DNA of 64,000 nucleotides from contig LLCB01000070.1 in NCBI GenBank assembly GCA_001414345.1, positions 1-64,000 on the forward strand, given 5' to 3'. Below the pieces are notes generated by a model. That model was not told the origin of the DNA. It was given only the letters and a program-made list of their open reading frames with translations, and made no database searches. Of the stretch, positions 40,630 through 51,594 are shown one piece after another. Each line of letters opens with the position of its first letter. The stretch's first letter is position 1. Both the position numbers and the translations under genes were made by a program. Origin of the DNA: Hymenoscyphus infarciens (taxonomy: Eukaryota > Ascomycota > Leotiomycetes > Helotiales > Helotiaceae).

Positions 40630-42628
40630 CTAACCCCAAGTCTTAATCTTCCTCATACTTCCCTCCAAATCAAAAGCCTTGTGCATATCAAAACTATTCC
40701 ACAGCAAATGCGGTTCATGTCCCCACCCGCGTCTCATACACTCAAACTCGGCCTTCTCAAAGTAATCCCGAAGAATGGGTCTATACTCAGGATGCGCACA
40801 CTTCTCAATAATGACCTTGGCCCTCTCCTTTGGACTCAAGCCCCGCACATCAGCAAGTCCCTGTTCGGTGACTACGACATCGAGATCGTGTTCTGTTTGA
40901 TCGACGTGCGTGCACATAGGTACAATGCACGAGACACCCAACGGATCGGTTTTCGAAGGTCGGGTGGAGGGGGTATGCATGATACTGTATTTTGAGGAAC
41001 GGAGGAAGTCGGCAGAGCCACCGAGGCCGTTGAGCATTCGGGAGCCCATTACGCAGGTGGAGTTCGCGTGGGCGTAGATGTCTACTTCTACGGGGGTGTT
41101 CATGCCAATAACTCCTAGTCTTCTAATAATCTCAGGGGAATTGGAGACTTGTTGGGAACGAAGGAGGAGCTTGTTGTGGTATTGTTCCCAGCCGTCGTAG
41201 AAGCGTTTAAATCCCTCCGGGGAGAAACGCATTGATGTTGCGGTTGCGAAATCGAGACGACCAGAATCGAAGAGGTCTAGGAAGGTATCTTGAAGGACTT
41301 CAGTCCAAACTTTTAGATGCTCGAATTTCGATTCTGAGAGTCCGCCGATAACGGCATTCGCAATATTTCCGATTCCTGATTGGATGGGTAGTAAGTGTTT
41401 AGGTAAACGGCCGTGGGAGACCTCGTGTTCAAGGAATTCTATCAGGTGACGGGCAATGCCTCTCGATGTGGCGTCTTCTGCGGAGTTTGGTTGTGTTTGA
41501 TCTTGATAATCTGATTCGATGATTGCTACGACCTTTTCGGGGTCTACTGGGATGGAAGTTGTTCCGATGCGATCTTCGGGTGCCATGATCAGGTATGGTT
41601 TTCGGAATGGAGGGAGTTCTGTCATGGTAATATCGTGAAGACCTTCGAATGATGGCATAGATGTGTTGACTTCGATAATGATCTATTATATTGTTAGTAA
41701 ATAGTAATTGGAAGTCTCTGAATTAAATGTATCTAAAGTTAAGTCCCTACAGCTGTCAATATTTGGGAGGCACCTTCTGAGCATATCCCTTCTGACATAT
41801 TCTGCTTTCACTGTGACACAAATCAAGTTCTCCTTCTGCTAAACGAAGATTTCGAAAATCAAAATCCCGCTGCGCATTGTTCAAAAACCAAGAAGCTCTT
41901 CTCCATCTCTCACCCCCTCCTCACCACTCGCCTTCCCCATTCTCATCCCCCCTCCCTTCCACCCACCGAACCAAACAAAAACAGAAAAGAAGACACCAAC
42001 ATACCTTATCAGCCATCTGTATCAACTCCGGACTAGCCCCAACACTCGCCCCCGGCACAATCCCCCCATCCTCCGTAATAGCCGTCGCCTCGACAATAAC
42101 AACGTCCAACTTCTTGTTCGGGCGATCCTTGGTATAAAACCCATACACCAGATCCACCGGAAACATACTCAAATGCTTATCAAAGAACTTGATGTTCCCA
42201 TTATTGATCCCCTTCGCAATCGATTTGCCGACTTGATGGGGAGCGCGGCGTTCAATCATGTTGAGGTCTGCCCAGCGGTTCTCGGTTTCCGCGCCGGAGG
42301 AGGCACCGACGAAGAGGGAGTATTTGAGTTGGCCTTGGAGGGAGTTGGCTTCTACGTGGTTGGCTAGCATGGTGGGGATTTTTCTGGATTGATGGGATGG
42401 TTAGTATGATGTTTAAATGACTTGAATATAGGATTTGAGAGGGATGGGGAGTTGGGAATGGGATAGGACGTACTTTGGATACCCAACACCAGTAAAGCCC
42501 GACCATCCAATATAAGCACCATTCGGAAACAGAGGAATCAGATCCTCAGCCCTCGCCAGCTTCTTCAGCATAGAAGGCCGACGAACCCGAGCCTTCAGAG
42601 CCGCTGAAGCAATGAGAGAGGAAGACAT
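40630..42628 (-). CDS. ACH1: Acetyl-CoA hydrolase / acetate:succinate CoA-transferase Ach1
   Basis: Three exons on the minus strand (42,628-42,474; 42,383-42,005; 41,682-40,630) give 528 residues, the usual length for fungal Ach1 (about 526). Introns are 90 nt (GTACGT...CCAG) and 322 nt (GTATGT, branch ACTAAC, acceptor ATAG). The basic N-terminus fits mitochondrial import. Family signatures: [14 protein letters not shown] near residue 40, the CoA-binding [31 protein letters not shown] (probable active-site Glu region), NGLGGSADF (usual form GGSGDF) and [15 protein letters not shown]. The enzyme moves CoA between acetyl-, succinyl- or propionyl-CoA and acetate, preventing acyl-CoA toxicity and supporting acetate use. 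The neighbour NDC1 lies upstream on the same strand with its own promoter. Confidence 0.96.
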
Positions 42629-43351
42629 AGTGACCGAGGGGAACCTGTGAGCGGAGCGAGCTTGCGAGCACAGCCAACAGAGCGAAGTAAGAGAGGAGAG
42701 AACTCCAAGTCAATTGGAGTCAATTGGAATCAATCACGAAGAGAGGAGAGTGAAGCAGCAAAACACAAAGAGTTTACAAAGTGAAAAGGAGAAGCTCTAC
42801 GAGTAGGTTCTGAAGTCAACATCATACGATGAGGTCGAGCCTCTAAATGTACTAGTACTAGTACCTACTAGTACCTGAAGCTCCAGTGGGTCCGAAAACA
42901 ACGTCACTGCCGTAGGATGCCGAGTTGGAGGGGCACTTCAGCAAGGGGCCACGCCGTTATCGCTGCGTTCCAGGCGCCGCTCCGCTCTTGTTTCCCTTGT
43001 CCCGAAGCCGATCTCTAGCCGTCCCGAAGCCGATCTCTAGCCGTTCCGTAGCGTCCGAGTGAGAAGCGAGATCCTCGGTGCCCAAATAGTGAATTGTGTT
43101 AAGTGTCGACAATTCAAAGTTTTGTTGCAGACCGCAGTTAGGGCTCAACGCCCTGAAGCTACAGGGACTTTAACCCTGAGGACCTTTTCCCAGACCATCT
43201 TGAACTTGAATTTGGATCCCTCTCACAACTTTATTGCGGCTTTGTCTGGGCAATATGCGTTACAAAGTCAAAAATTGCTTTTCGAATTCATATCGAATTC
43301 GACTAATTATACAGCAAATCCTCTTTTTCAAATAGAACCAATATTCCCACC
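42629..43351. other. Promoter of ACH1 and 3' region of NDC1
   Basis: 723 bp between the NDC1 stop and the ACH1 start. It contains a CTAGTACTAGTACCTACTAGTACCT tract near 42,850 (repeating CTAGTAC) and two perfect adjacent copies of a 22-bp word (42,999-43,020 and 43,021-43,042; GTCCCGAAGCCG then ATCTCTAGCC). The direct copies may be protein-binding sites or simple slippage. No gene is supported; short frames at 42,957-43,430 have no recognisable content. Confidence 0.55.
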
Positions 43352-45386
43352 TCATGGTTTGGCCGGAACAGCAGCCGCCTCCCTCGCCCTCCTCATATCC
43401 CCCAAGCTCAACTTCAGATCCGAAGCATAATCCCCAAAACTTCCAATCAACGAACCAAGGCCCCCCTTCAGAGCCGCAAGAATCGTGTCCACCTCCGGGC
43501 TTTTCTGTACCCCCTCAACATCCGTCCAATGCACCCCAATCGTCCTCCGAAACCTCTCAAGCCCCTCAATAGCCTCAGTAAAGGTTAAGATTATAGTCCT
43601 CAGATCCTTCTGCACATTCCCAAACTTATCCTCCGTCAGACTTGCCACCGCAAACCTCGACAGCGCATCGACGGCATCAACGATAATCCCCACATCACCA
43701 TACGGAGTACCCAATACCACGGCCGCAATCCGCCGTCGGTATTCTTGTCTAAAAGGCCATCCAAATTTAGTTTGCAAGAACCAGGTTATTTGTTCCCTGA
43801 ACAAACCTGCGACACCTTGGGCGGAAAGTGCTTGTTTTTGGCGCTCGCTGAGGACGGAATCTTCTGCTTTGGACATGAGTGCTTTTGATTTTGAAGAAAG
43901 ACCCTCATTTGGTGACTGTCCGTGTCTCTTCGCGAATCGGCCTATGGCCTCTACAGAACGTTGACTTTCTTTTTGTGGTGGAGGGCTTTTGGTAAATATG
44001 TCTCCTGATTTTCTGAGACCATCTGATAGTGGTGCAGTCATACGTGGAAGAGGCTCTGGATCCGCGGGTAATTCGGGATCCCTGAATCCTAGGGTCTTAT
44101 CGAAGACAGGTTGTGTGGGTTGTTGGTACTCGGCTATGCGTGCGTCCATTCCCTTGATTACCTCTAGACATACGGAAAGAATTTGAGACCAGGCTGATCC
44201 CCCGGCTCTGTCGATGTCTTCGTAAATGTTCTTTCTTCTGCCTTCGAAGCGTTGTGCTATGTACACGAGTTCCCAGAATGCAAATGCCTGAGTAATGTTA
44301 GAAAATTCTCCCGGGGATTGTGGATTAAGAACTTACTCTAGTTTGGAGTTTTACACCCCTCAAACCTGTGAGCAAGCTTCCGTTGGGATCTCGTGATTCA
44401 TAGGTGATTGGTCTTTCGTTTTTCAACGGCTCTTGTGGAACATATGCGGAAAATGCTGCATTTCCAACCTCCCACAACATTAATAGCAAGAAACCCGACG
44501 TGACAGTTCTCACAAGTACATCCCAGTGGTATGGTCCAATATTTGGTAGCGTGCTTGACTTGGGCAAGTTCCAGAATATCTTGGCCCAAGAACGGGTGAA
44601 GCTATAAGCAAATTTCCGCACAGAATATGGATAAATGCCCCAGTTCATAGAGTAAAGAATTGGAGAAATCACAGCCACAGCCACCGAACGCTTAAAGCAG
44701 CTAATCGTTATATTCAGGATATTCGCCTTGAGCTGTGTAGCCGGGGGAACAACCAAATGTGACAGCTGGTCTGGAGATCCTATGGGCTTCGTTTTCGTAA
44801 CAGGCATATCAATCCGGTCATAATCGTAAAACAAGTGGAAGCCAGACTGAACCGCCGCCAAAAAGAAAAGAAAGCTCGTCAAGTATATGGGCTTCTCATT
44901 TATCATTGGGCGATCCGTCCTAGGCATGAGCTTTATACGGTTGAGATCGGCCTCCTTGGATGCTGACCAGACGTAGATTTCGCTGAACAGATAGGCCGAG
45001 AGGAAATACCATGCCACGGTCTGAATAACATCGAATTTGCGCGTATACCCTCTGAATGTCTGCCAAGCCGAGTATGAGGTCCGTAATCCTACGTGGAGCT
45101 GGGCAACTCGAAGGATGAATATCATAAAGGCGGGTATGAAGAGGAGACTTGTTCGAATTCCTGCTCTGCCAATTGGAAACCAACTCCAGAAGACTGTCAG
45201 GAAAGTTAGAATGTGCTCCGCAGCCATGGGAATTTGGGATTGGGACTTACAAGAGTTCCATTCCCCGATCAAGACCGATTCTACATAACAGAGACCAAAT
45301 AGTGTCGCGGTTGCCATTGCGAATCTCCTATGCAAGGCGGGTGTGAGGTAGTCCTTGTAAGGACGCACTCGCAGCGTGGGCGCCAT
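43352..45386 (-). CDS. NDC1: Nucleoporin Ndc1, transmembrane ring of the nuclear pore
   Basis: Three exons (45,386-45,251; 45,193-44,337; 44,287-43,352) encode 642 residues. The first intron is 57 nt (GTAAGT, branch TCTAAC, acceptor GACAG) and is in frame, so the sequence also reads through; splicing brings WNS next to FFWSWFPIGRAG and is preferred. The second is 49 nt (GTAAGT...ACTCAG). The N-terminal half has about six membrane segments (for example GRAGIRTSLLFIPAFMIFILR and the segment before AFSAYVP), the C-terminal half is soluble and helical with FAFWELVYIAQRF and GLFREQITWFLQTKFGWPF. Ndc1 anchors the pore ring in the nuclear envelope and helps insert the spindle pole body. It is transcribed divergently from PEP12, 375 bp between the start codons. 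Confidence 0.9.
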
Positions 45387-45761
45387 CGTGGGTGATGCGG
45401 TGGGAGGTGAAGCCCCTATTTCGTAAGCTGTGATGAGTAATGACTGTATGGGCGTCTTCTGCGGGTTGTAGGACTCAAATGGCGATTGCCATGTTCTGGT
45501 TGTGGTTGTGGGCTGAAGCGCAATGTATAAATTGTGGTGTTGACATTCGCAGGTCCAAATAAAATACTGTATGCTCTAGTAGCCGCGAGCTTGAAGCACA
45601 GCAACGGCGCCAAGACTCCAGGTTGAACTGCGGAAGCAAAGGTGGGTACGTCAGTCGACTCCATCACCTAAACTGCACACGCCTCATCAAAACTCCTCAT
45701 TAACAACAACCTCCCCACGAACATTGATCTCGACGAGCGCATTCCATAAAACACCGCCAGA
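45387..45761. promoter_or_regulatory. Shared divergent promoter of NDC1 and PEP12
   Basis: 375 bp separate the two start codons and must contain both promoters. No clear TATA box is visible. AACAACAACC and similar A/C-rich sequence precedes the PEP12 start (GCCAGAATGTCC), a typical fungal initiation context. Confidence 0.7.
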
Positions 45762-46627
45762 ATGTCCTTCGATCAACTTTCCTCCTTAGAGTCGCAGCCG
45801 ACGACGATGCGACGGGAAGATGACCCCCAATACTCCGACGACCCAGAGTTCCAACGCCTATCACAGGAACTGATGACCAAACTCTTCACATTAACAGGCA
45901 ACATCTCGCGGCTCTCCAATGAAATATCACTACTGGGCACAAAACGAGACACAGAGCGAGTTCGGGAACGGGTCCACGATCTCTTGGAGGAAACAAAAGA
46001 TACCTTCAAGGAAGTCGGGGAAGGCGTGAAGAAGATCCAATCTTGGGAAGATGTTAGCGTAAGTATACACCTACCATATCCCTCATAAACTCTGCTAATC
46101 AGATCCAGCCATCCCAAAAATACACCCAACAAAAGCTCGCCCGCGAATTCCAAAACAACCTCCAAGAATTCCAATCCGTCCAACGGTCTGCCCTCGAAAA
46201 ACAACGACACTCCGCAACCGCAGCGCGAAGCGCCTTAGAAGACTCCCAATCCCCCACCACCGAAGGCACATCCCCCTTCGGACAACAGCAATCCCAAGAA
46301 CAGTTGCGACTCGCCTCCCAAGACGAGGTCGATTTCCAAGACTCCCTAATCGTCGAACGCGAAGCCGAGATCCGAAACATCGAACAAGGCGTCACGGAAT
46401 TAAACGAGTTATTTAGAGATGTAGCGCATATTGTCACCGAACAGGGGGAGATGTTAGATGATATCGCGAATAATGTGGAGAATACGCGGAATGATACGCA
46501 GGGTGCGGATCGGGAGTTGAGGAGTGCGGCGAGGTATCAGAAGAATGCGAGGAGTAAGGCTTGTTGTTTGCTGTTGATCTTGGCTGTTATTCTGACGATT
46601 ATAATTTTGGCTGCTGTGGTGGGTTAA
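45762..46627 (+). CDS. PEP12: Endosomal/vacuolar Qa-SNARE syntaxin Pep12
   Basis: Two exons, 45,762-46,058 and 46,109-46,627, encode 271 residues. An N-terminal Habc-type helical region (about 28-100; LFTLTGNISRLSNEI, RVRERVHDLLEETKD) is followed by a linker with Gln and Ser, then the SNARE helix (IVEREAEIRNIEQGVTELNE ... IVTEQGEMLDDI with the zero-layer Gln in VTEQGEM), and a C-terminal tail anchor CCLLLILAVILTIIILAAVVG. It mediates fusion of Golgi-derived carriers with late endosomes and the vacuole. The intron is 50 nt with GTAAGT and branch GCTAAT. An AG six bases earlier (after TAATCAG) would add two residues; the later AG is preferred because of branch distance and because WEDVS-PSQKYTQ is the recalled family sequence. 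Confidence 0.94.
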
Positions 46628-48994
46628 GAGCATCGTATTTATATTTTTGGGGGAGCTTGGAGTTTGGCGTTTATGGGTTTGCGTACCCTTTGAGAGGGAT
46701 GGGGATGAGACTTGTACGCTATATTATCGCGATTTGGATTTGGATTGGGGTTTAGACGTGGATGTATTAATTCTCTACCATGCAAACGCAAATACTACAT
46801 ATTTCCTTCATTCGAGTTTCTTTTATCGCTGGACAGGATCTATTCAAGCGTATAAGTTTCGGTCCATTTAGATTCGCATATCAACTTTGCAGCCTTCTGT
46901 CTGGAGATGAACCATTTCCCGATATTCTTTAGGTTCCGCGCTGCATCAAGATATCATATTCAGGTCGCTATAACAAGATGAAGACCAGTCTAAAGGTAGT
47001 TAGTTGGCTTATTCCTAGCCCGGCTCGCGGTGGACAACAAAAGTGGCCATAAGTAAATAGCTTAATGTTCCAACTCCAATTACCAAATAAGTTGGGACAA
47101 TTGAACTTGATTGTTCTAAAAACTTTGTGTTAATAATCCAAATTGTTTCTAGGTGTTTGGGATAATACTTTCCATTGTTCTAAAAAGCTGGCAGTCGCGA
47201 GTCTGGGCAGGGCAGGATTTCGCTCGATTTTGAGAAGCTCTTTTTTTCCGTTTTTTTTGGGGGGGAACTTATGTATTGTCTCTTTCTCTGGGCTTGGGCT
47301 TCATTTCACATTCAACGAAGGGAGTGGAGGGAGAGTGGAAGAGCCTTTTCCTGCTTTTGCTCTTTGGAAATTATATTTAATAGACGAATGAGTGTACCTG
47401 ATCGCTTGAAGTTTGCTTAAGATCGGACGGGGGAGGTAGCTTGAGGGTCGCTTGTCATACTACTTGTACTGCTTTCTTAGCGTCAACGAAGGTGTTCAGA
47501 AGAGAGTCATTTTGTTACTGTCATGACCTCATAGGTAGATCGTGGTAAAGGGCACTAGAAGTACTTATTTCGGGCTTTTTTTAATTCTTTTCCCTGATGA
47601 TATAGAAGGAGACATCAAAGAACACGCGCTCGGAATCTTTGAAAATATCTTTTTCTTCTTCGGTGCTAGAGTGAGGATGGACTCTTTTACTAGTATTATC
47701 TTCTTCTGTCATTTGTAAAAAGATGTTTGGTAGAGGATTGTAGATAGAGCTCAATATCTCCAACTATTTTTTCCTACTTGGTCTGGGTTGATCATTAGAA
47801 AGTTCTCGAAAGTATGTTACTCTGGTCTCACTGCCTTGACGCTATAGTCTGCTTTGTTCCTTATCTGAGTGAGCTTTCTTCTACTTACCGTCTTTATATC
47901 TTCGCGAATTGGATAAGTGAAGAGAGGGGGAGAGCAGATTTGAATGATTGAAGGTAGGTGGGTAGAGGAGGATGTAGCGGACATACCTATTGGATTCTTG
48001 CGAGCTTTTGCCGTGTTTATTCGGTTTTGATGTTGGATATTATTGATACGATGAACTTCAAACTTTTTCTTCTTCTGAGAGTTGATGATCTACAAGAGCT
48101 GAGTTGCCCAAGTTGGTGATTAATAGCTTGAGGCCTCTGGTGGTTCCCAAACTTGGAAATGAATAAGGGAAGTCTACAAGATTCATTCCATTTTCCAGGG
48201 GAAGGAGTAAAGAGATTCGATGGAAAGGACCAGCGTGTTCATACTGATTTACAAATCGTGCGTTCAGAGAGCGAGAGGTTGAGATCTTAAGTAAATAAAT
48301 ACAAAATATTTTGCTCGTTCGGAGAATCAGCGTGAGGAAAAAACAAAGAGAGGAAAGAACGGGGCAGGGAATGAGGTAGTAAAAGAGGAGAGTGAAATAG
48401 TGGAGGATAGGGACACAGTGACACAAGCAAACTAGACAACGGGCGAGGGGGAAGCGAGGCTTGATGTCAAGAAAAATAAATAAACTACACTAAACTACTT
48501 TGGAGAACAAATGACACACTACAAGGGAATCATAGTCACATAAGCGAGTTAGGAATCTGTGACAAGAAATACTCTTTTTCAATACAAACTACCAACTGAC
48601 AACATGATCTCTTGTATATCCTGTCATGGAAACCTAACCAATTCATCATCATTTTTCGCAACAATAACTATCTCATTCTGCCACCTCGAAAAAGTAGATA
48701 GTGGCTACAATCGATTACAAAAGTGGGATCTAGCGAGAACCTCTTCACACTCTTACTTCAAGGTTAAAAGTAAAGCGTCAATCGCTGAACTTGCGCTTCA
48801 CTTCTCCTTGAATTCGAAATCTTTTTCAAAGTTTCCACTCGTCAAACTGCTCTGGAAACATATTATAGTTACAACCGAAGTATTTTATTTTAGCATCTAG
48901 ACACAGACAACCCCTTGCTTCCTTTCCACCAAAGTGACTCCTTCATCTCCCGAACGACCAACTTTTCCAACACCTTCTTTCCAAAGCCGTTCCT
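46628..48994. other. Gene-poor intergenic region
   Basis: About 2.4 kb with no supported gene. It begins with the PEP12 3' UTR. Homopolymers occur (T and G runs near 47,230-47,265). The longest frames, 122 codons minus at 48,058-48,426 and 113 codons plus at 48,559-48,900, are hydrophobic or low-complexity, lack domain signatures and have no convincing splice partners. A non-coding transcript cannot be excluded. Confidence 0.55.
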
Positions 48995-50282
48995 CTAAGC
49001 ATAATACACACTGCTTGCTGCATCCTCCAACACAGGGTTAACCTCCTCAACAACCGGGCAACTAGCAACCGCAATCCCATCATTTCTAACAGGCGTGAAA
49101 CTTGGAACTCCCTATAAAAAAATGTAGCAGGGGCCACGACAAAATCCGGAGCGGTCTGCTTGCAACTATCAATAGCGAGGTTTTGCGCATCGGGATAAGT
49201 GCAGGTGAGATACAGTCAGTTGCGAATTAAGCTTGAATTATGACGTTTTTTTTATAATCGGAGCGTTTTTGAAAAAATCTCTACTTTTCCCCTCTCTGCT
49301 ATCTTATTTTGCTTTTTACTTAACAACAACATATGTTAGTATACTCTAGATAACTGAAAACGAGAGCACTGTATGTCCTCTATTACTCTATAAACTTTTT
49401 ATATATAAAATAGAAGTTTACTTTTTAGAAGGCCTTAGTAGAGGCAGTTATACTTAGTAAGCTTACGACAGAGAATGTGAAAATTTTTCAAGAAAAGGGG
49501 GTTATTCTAGAAAGTATCATACTTGCTTTAAATTAATAAGTAATATAGAAGAGAGATAATTAGATAAAGCGCTTCTTTCTAGCTAGGCCTCGTCTCTTTT
49601 AGAGTACTTTTATTTTCGGTCTTCTAAAGAAAAGAGGGAGAAAGCTTTGAAAAAAAAAGCTCGGATTACAAAAAAAGTGGGCAAATTCAAGCTTAACTCG
49701 TAACTCACTGTAGTCCGGGATGTCGACCGTGGCGGTTTGAAATCCTAGGGAGCCGTAGGTTGCACCCTCACTATTTTTTGTTAGATGAGAAACAAGGTCA
49801 GGAAGGAAGGGAAATAGGGAGGGAGTTCTTACGAAGGAGTCGCATCTTTGCAATACGCTTGGTAGTTCAAGTGGATCAAGCCTTTTCCAACTTCTTGGAC
49901 GGCGGTTACGAGACCGGTTTCATCGCATTGGAGGATTTTGAAGCAGAAGAGGGTGGACTTTGCTCCTGCACGGAGAGGACAGTTGAGTTTGAGATCGCCG
50001 AATTGGAGGGAGAGGCTAGTGCCGTAGTTGTCGAGTGGGGCGGGGCCGTATGATATTGGAAGTTGTTGATCACTGTTGCGGTGCCTTAGCATGTTTGGAC
50101 TTGTAAATGAATTGAAGGGGCAGGGAGTTGGTAAGGAAATGTTTCAAGTAACTTACCAAGTCCGAAGCGACTAGGCAAGCGCAGTAAAGATTGGTGGTTG
50201 AATCCCTCTTTCCCAATGGAAGACTTGGAAGACAAGCTGCACTTCCGACAAACAATCCTCCAATGAAAATTTGAGTCTTCAG
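48995..50282 (-). pseudogene. Decayed small secreted cysteine-rich protein gene, split by a MITE
   Basis: The minus strand shows a gene in pieces. Exon 1 (50,282-50,157) reads a signal peptide (KTQIFIGGLFVGSAACLP) and YCACLVASD, but the expected ATG is CTG at 50,280-50,282 and no in-frame ATG lies upstream. A GTAAGT intron (50,156-50,085) leads to exon 2 (50,084-49,833; NYGTSLSLQFGDLKLNCPL, FCFKILQCDETGLV), yet the visible splice sites do not join exons 1 and 2 in frame. A second intron (49,832-49,771, branch TCTAAC) leads to exon 3 (EGATYGSLGFQTATVD), which MITE A interrupts at 49,710. Coding resumes at 49,210 (TCTYPDAQNLAIDSCKQ), with a one-base deletion near 49,115 before VPSFTPVRNDG and a stop at 48,995. 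A TATA-like TATATATAC lies near 50,380. Function is unknown. Confidence 0.75.
49213..49710 (+). mobile_element. MITE copy A, TA-flanked, 498 bp
   Basis: The ends are inverted repeats of about 50 bp: left CAGTCAGTTGCGAATTAAGC, right (complement) CAGTGAGTTACGAGTTAAGC, followed on both sides by TTGAATT, a T tract and TAATCSGAGC. A TA dinucleotide flanks each side (49,211-49,212 and 49,711-49,712), the target duplication of Tc1/mariner-type elements. No transposase frame is present, so it is non-autonomous. It matches copy B in reverse orientation and differs mainly by a ~55-bp segment near 49,605-49,660. It sits inside exon 3 of a secreted-protein gene. Confidence 0.93.
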
Positions 50283-51590
50283 TTTGAAACTTTGCTTGCT
50301 GAACTGGGTGAGTGTGAGTGTGAGTGTGAGTAATGTGGAGAAAGTGAAAAAAAGAATAGGGAGAACAGAAGATGAAAGTATATATACAATACCAGAGTGT
50401 CAGTTCATTTACATATTCTCGCTTAAATTAAGCATCGACTTTCTGTTACCCATGATCACTTTACTTTACTGTGCCCGACAGCTCGTATAAGCGAGAGACA
50501 CATTGAGGACCTAACTTGGATCCTACGCTTAGAAATATGCTACGGAGCATATCGTCTTTGGGACTCTAGATCGGGGAACCTTATTAAAGGTGGGTTTGTA
50601 TAAATTTTCTCCTCTTCTTTAGGAATGCAGATCGGGAAACTTTCTCTATTTACTTCGTATTTTCGGTTTTCTCCAAGCGAGATACTTGGAGCCAGCGGGG
50701 TAAGGAGAACCCTGCCAAAAACTGACGAGTGAAATCTAGAAGTGTATAACCTTTTTCAGGCGGAATTCAAAGCTATTTTGCACCTATTATCATCCATGCA
50801 TGGATATCCTGTCGCCACCTGACAACTCGAATCATTATGAAGGGAAATAATTATCTCATTTCCTATTACCTATACCTATCAAGTCTAATGCCCACTCTAC
50901 CCTCTGATATCCCGTTCTCCAGTTTCTTGTGTCTCTAACTTAAATTTAGCAAACCCACCATTCAACCCTCGTCCTTCATTCCTCACTTAGGTAGCATGGA
51001 TAGTTATCTCTTGAAACGAGGCGTAGAACCCATAATCAAGAGCATTCCACTACAAAATATGAAAAGGGGGTACCTGGTATTCCTGGTTGGACAAGCAAAT
51101 GCGACCATGCTTCCGGGGTGAACCGTAAGCGAGCGAGCTAACCACCCTTGTCCTTGTCTGAATAAACGTTAAACCTGAACTTTCTTTTTTTGGTGCACGA
51201 TTTTAAGGTTTGCAGCTGTCAGAAATAACCTTTAATTAGGGGGGGGGAGAGTAGACAATCCATTGGGTGCGGGCCGTGCGGCACATGTGCAGGCTAAGTT
51301 ACGCTTAAACCTTATACTATATCCAACTTCCGAGGAGTCTACGGAGACCTCGACCTTGACAGTTCTCCACACCTTTCTCTCTCTCTCTGCAATACAAACG
51401 TGTAATGACTGTAAAGTCTCTACAAAGGACCATGAGGCGAGATATTCCCCAACTCTAATATATTTTACAATGAGGAAAAGGAAAAGAATATCTAGATTCT
51501 GGATATTCGCAAAGCCTTTCGATAATTCTTCCGTCGCCTTCTTCTTTCCGCTTACGGCAGAGTGAAATCCAAAACGAAGTAGTTAAACAG
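50283..51590. other. Intergenic region with simple repeats
   Basis: No gene is supported in these 1.3 kb. A GTGAGT microsatellite (GTGAGTGTGAGTGTGAGTGT) lies at about 50,308-50,331 in what would be the 5' UTR of the decayed secreted-protein gene. A run of nine or more G lies near 51,240. The 100-codon plus-strand frame at 51,263-51,565 lacks recognisable motifs. Confidence 0.55.
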
Positions 51591-51594
51591 CTCC

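Noticed and set aside
40540..40995. 151-codon plus-strand frame
   Set aside because: Antisense to the last exon of ACH1, with a low-complexity start.
48058..48426. 122-codon minus-strand frame with hydrophobic N-terminus
   Set aside because: No credible domain, no splice partner and pyrimidine-rich composition; chance frame is more likely.
48559..48900. 113-codon plus-strand frame
   Set aside because: No recognisable motif and no promoter or intron context.
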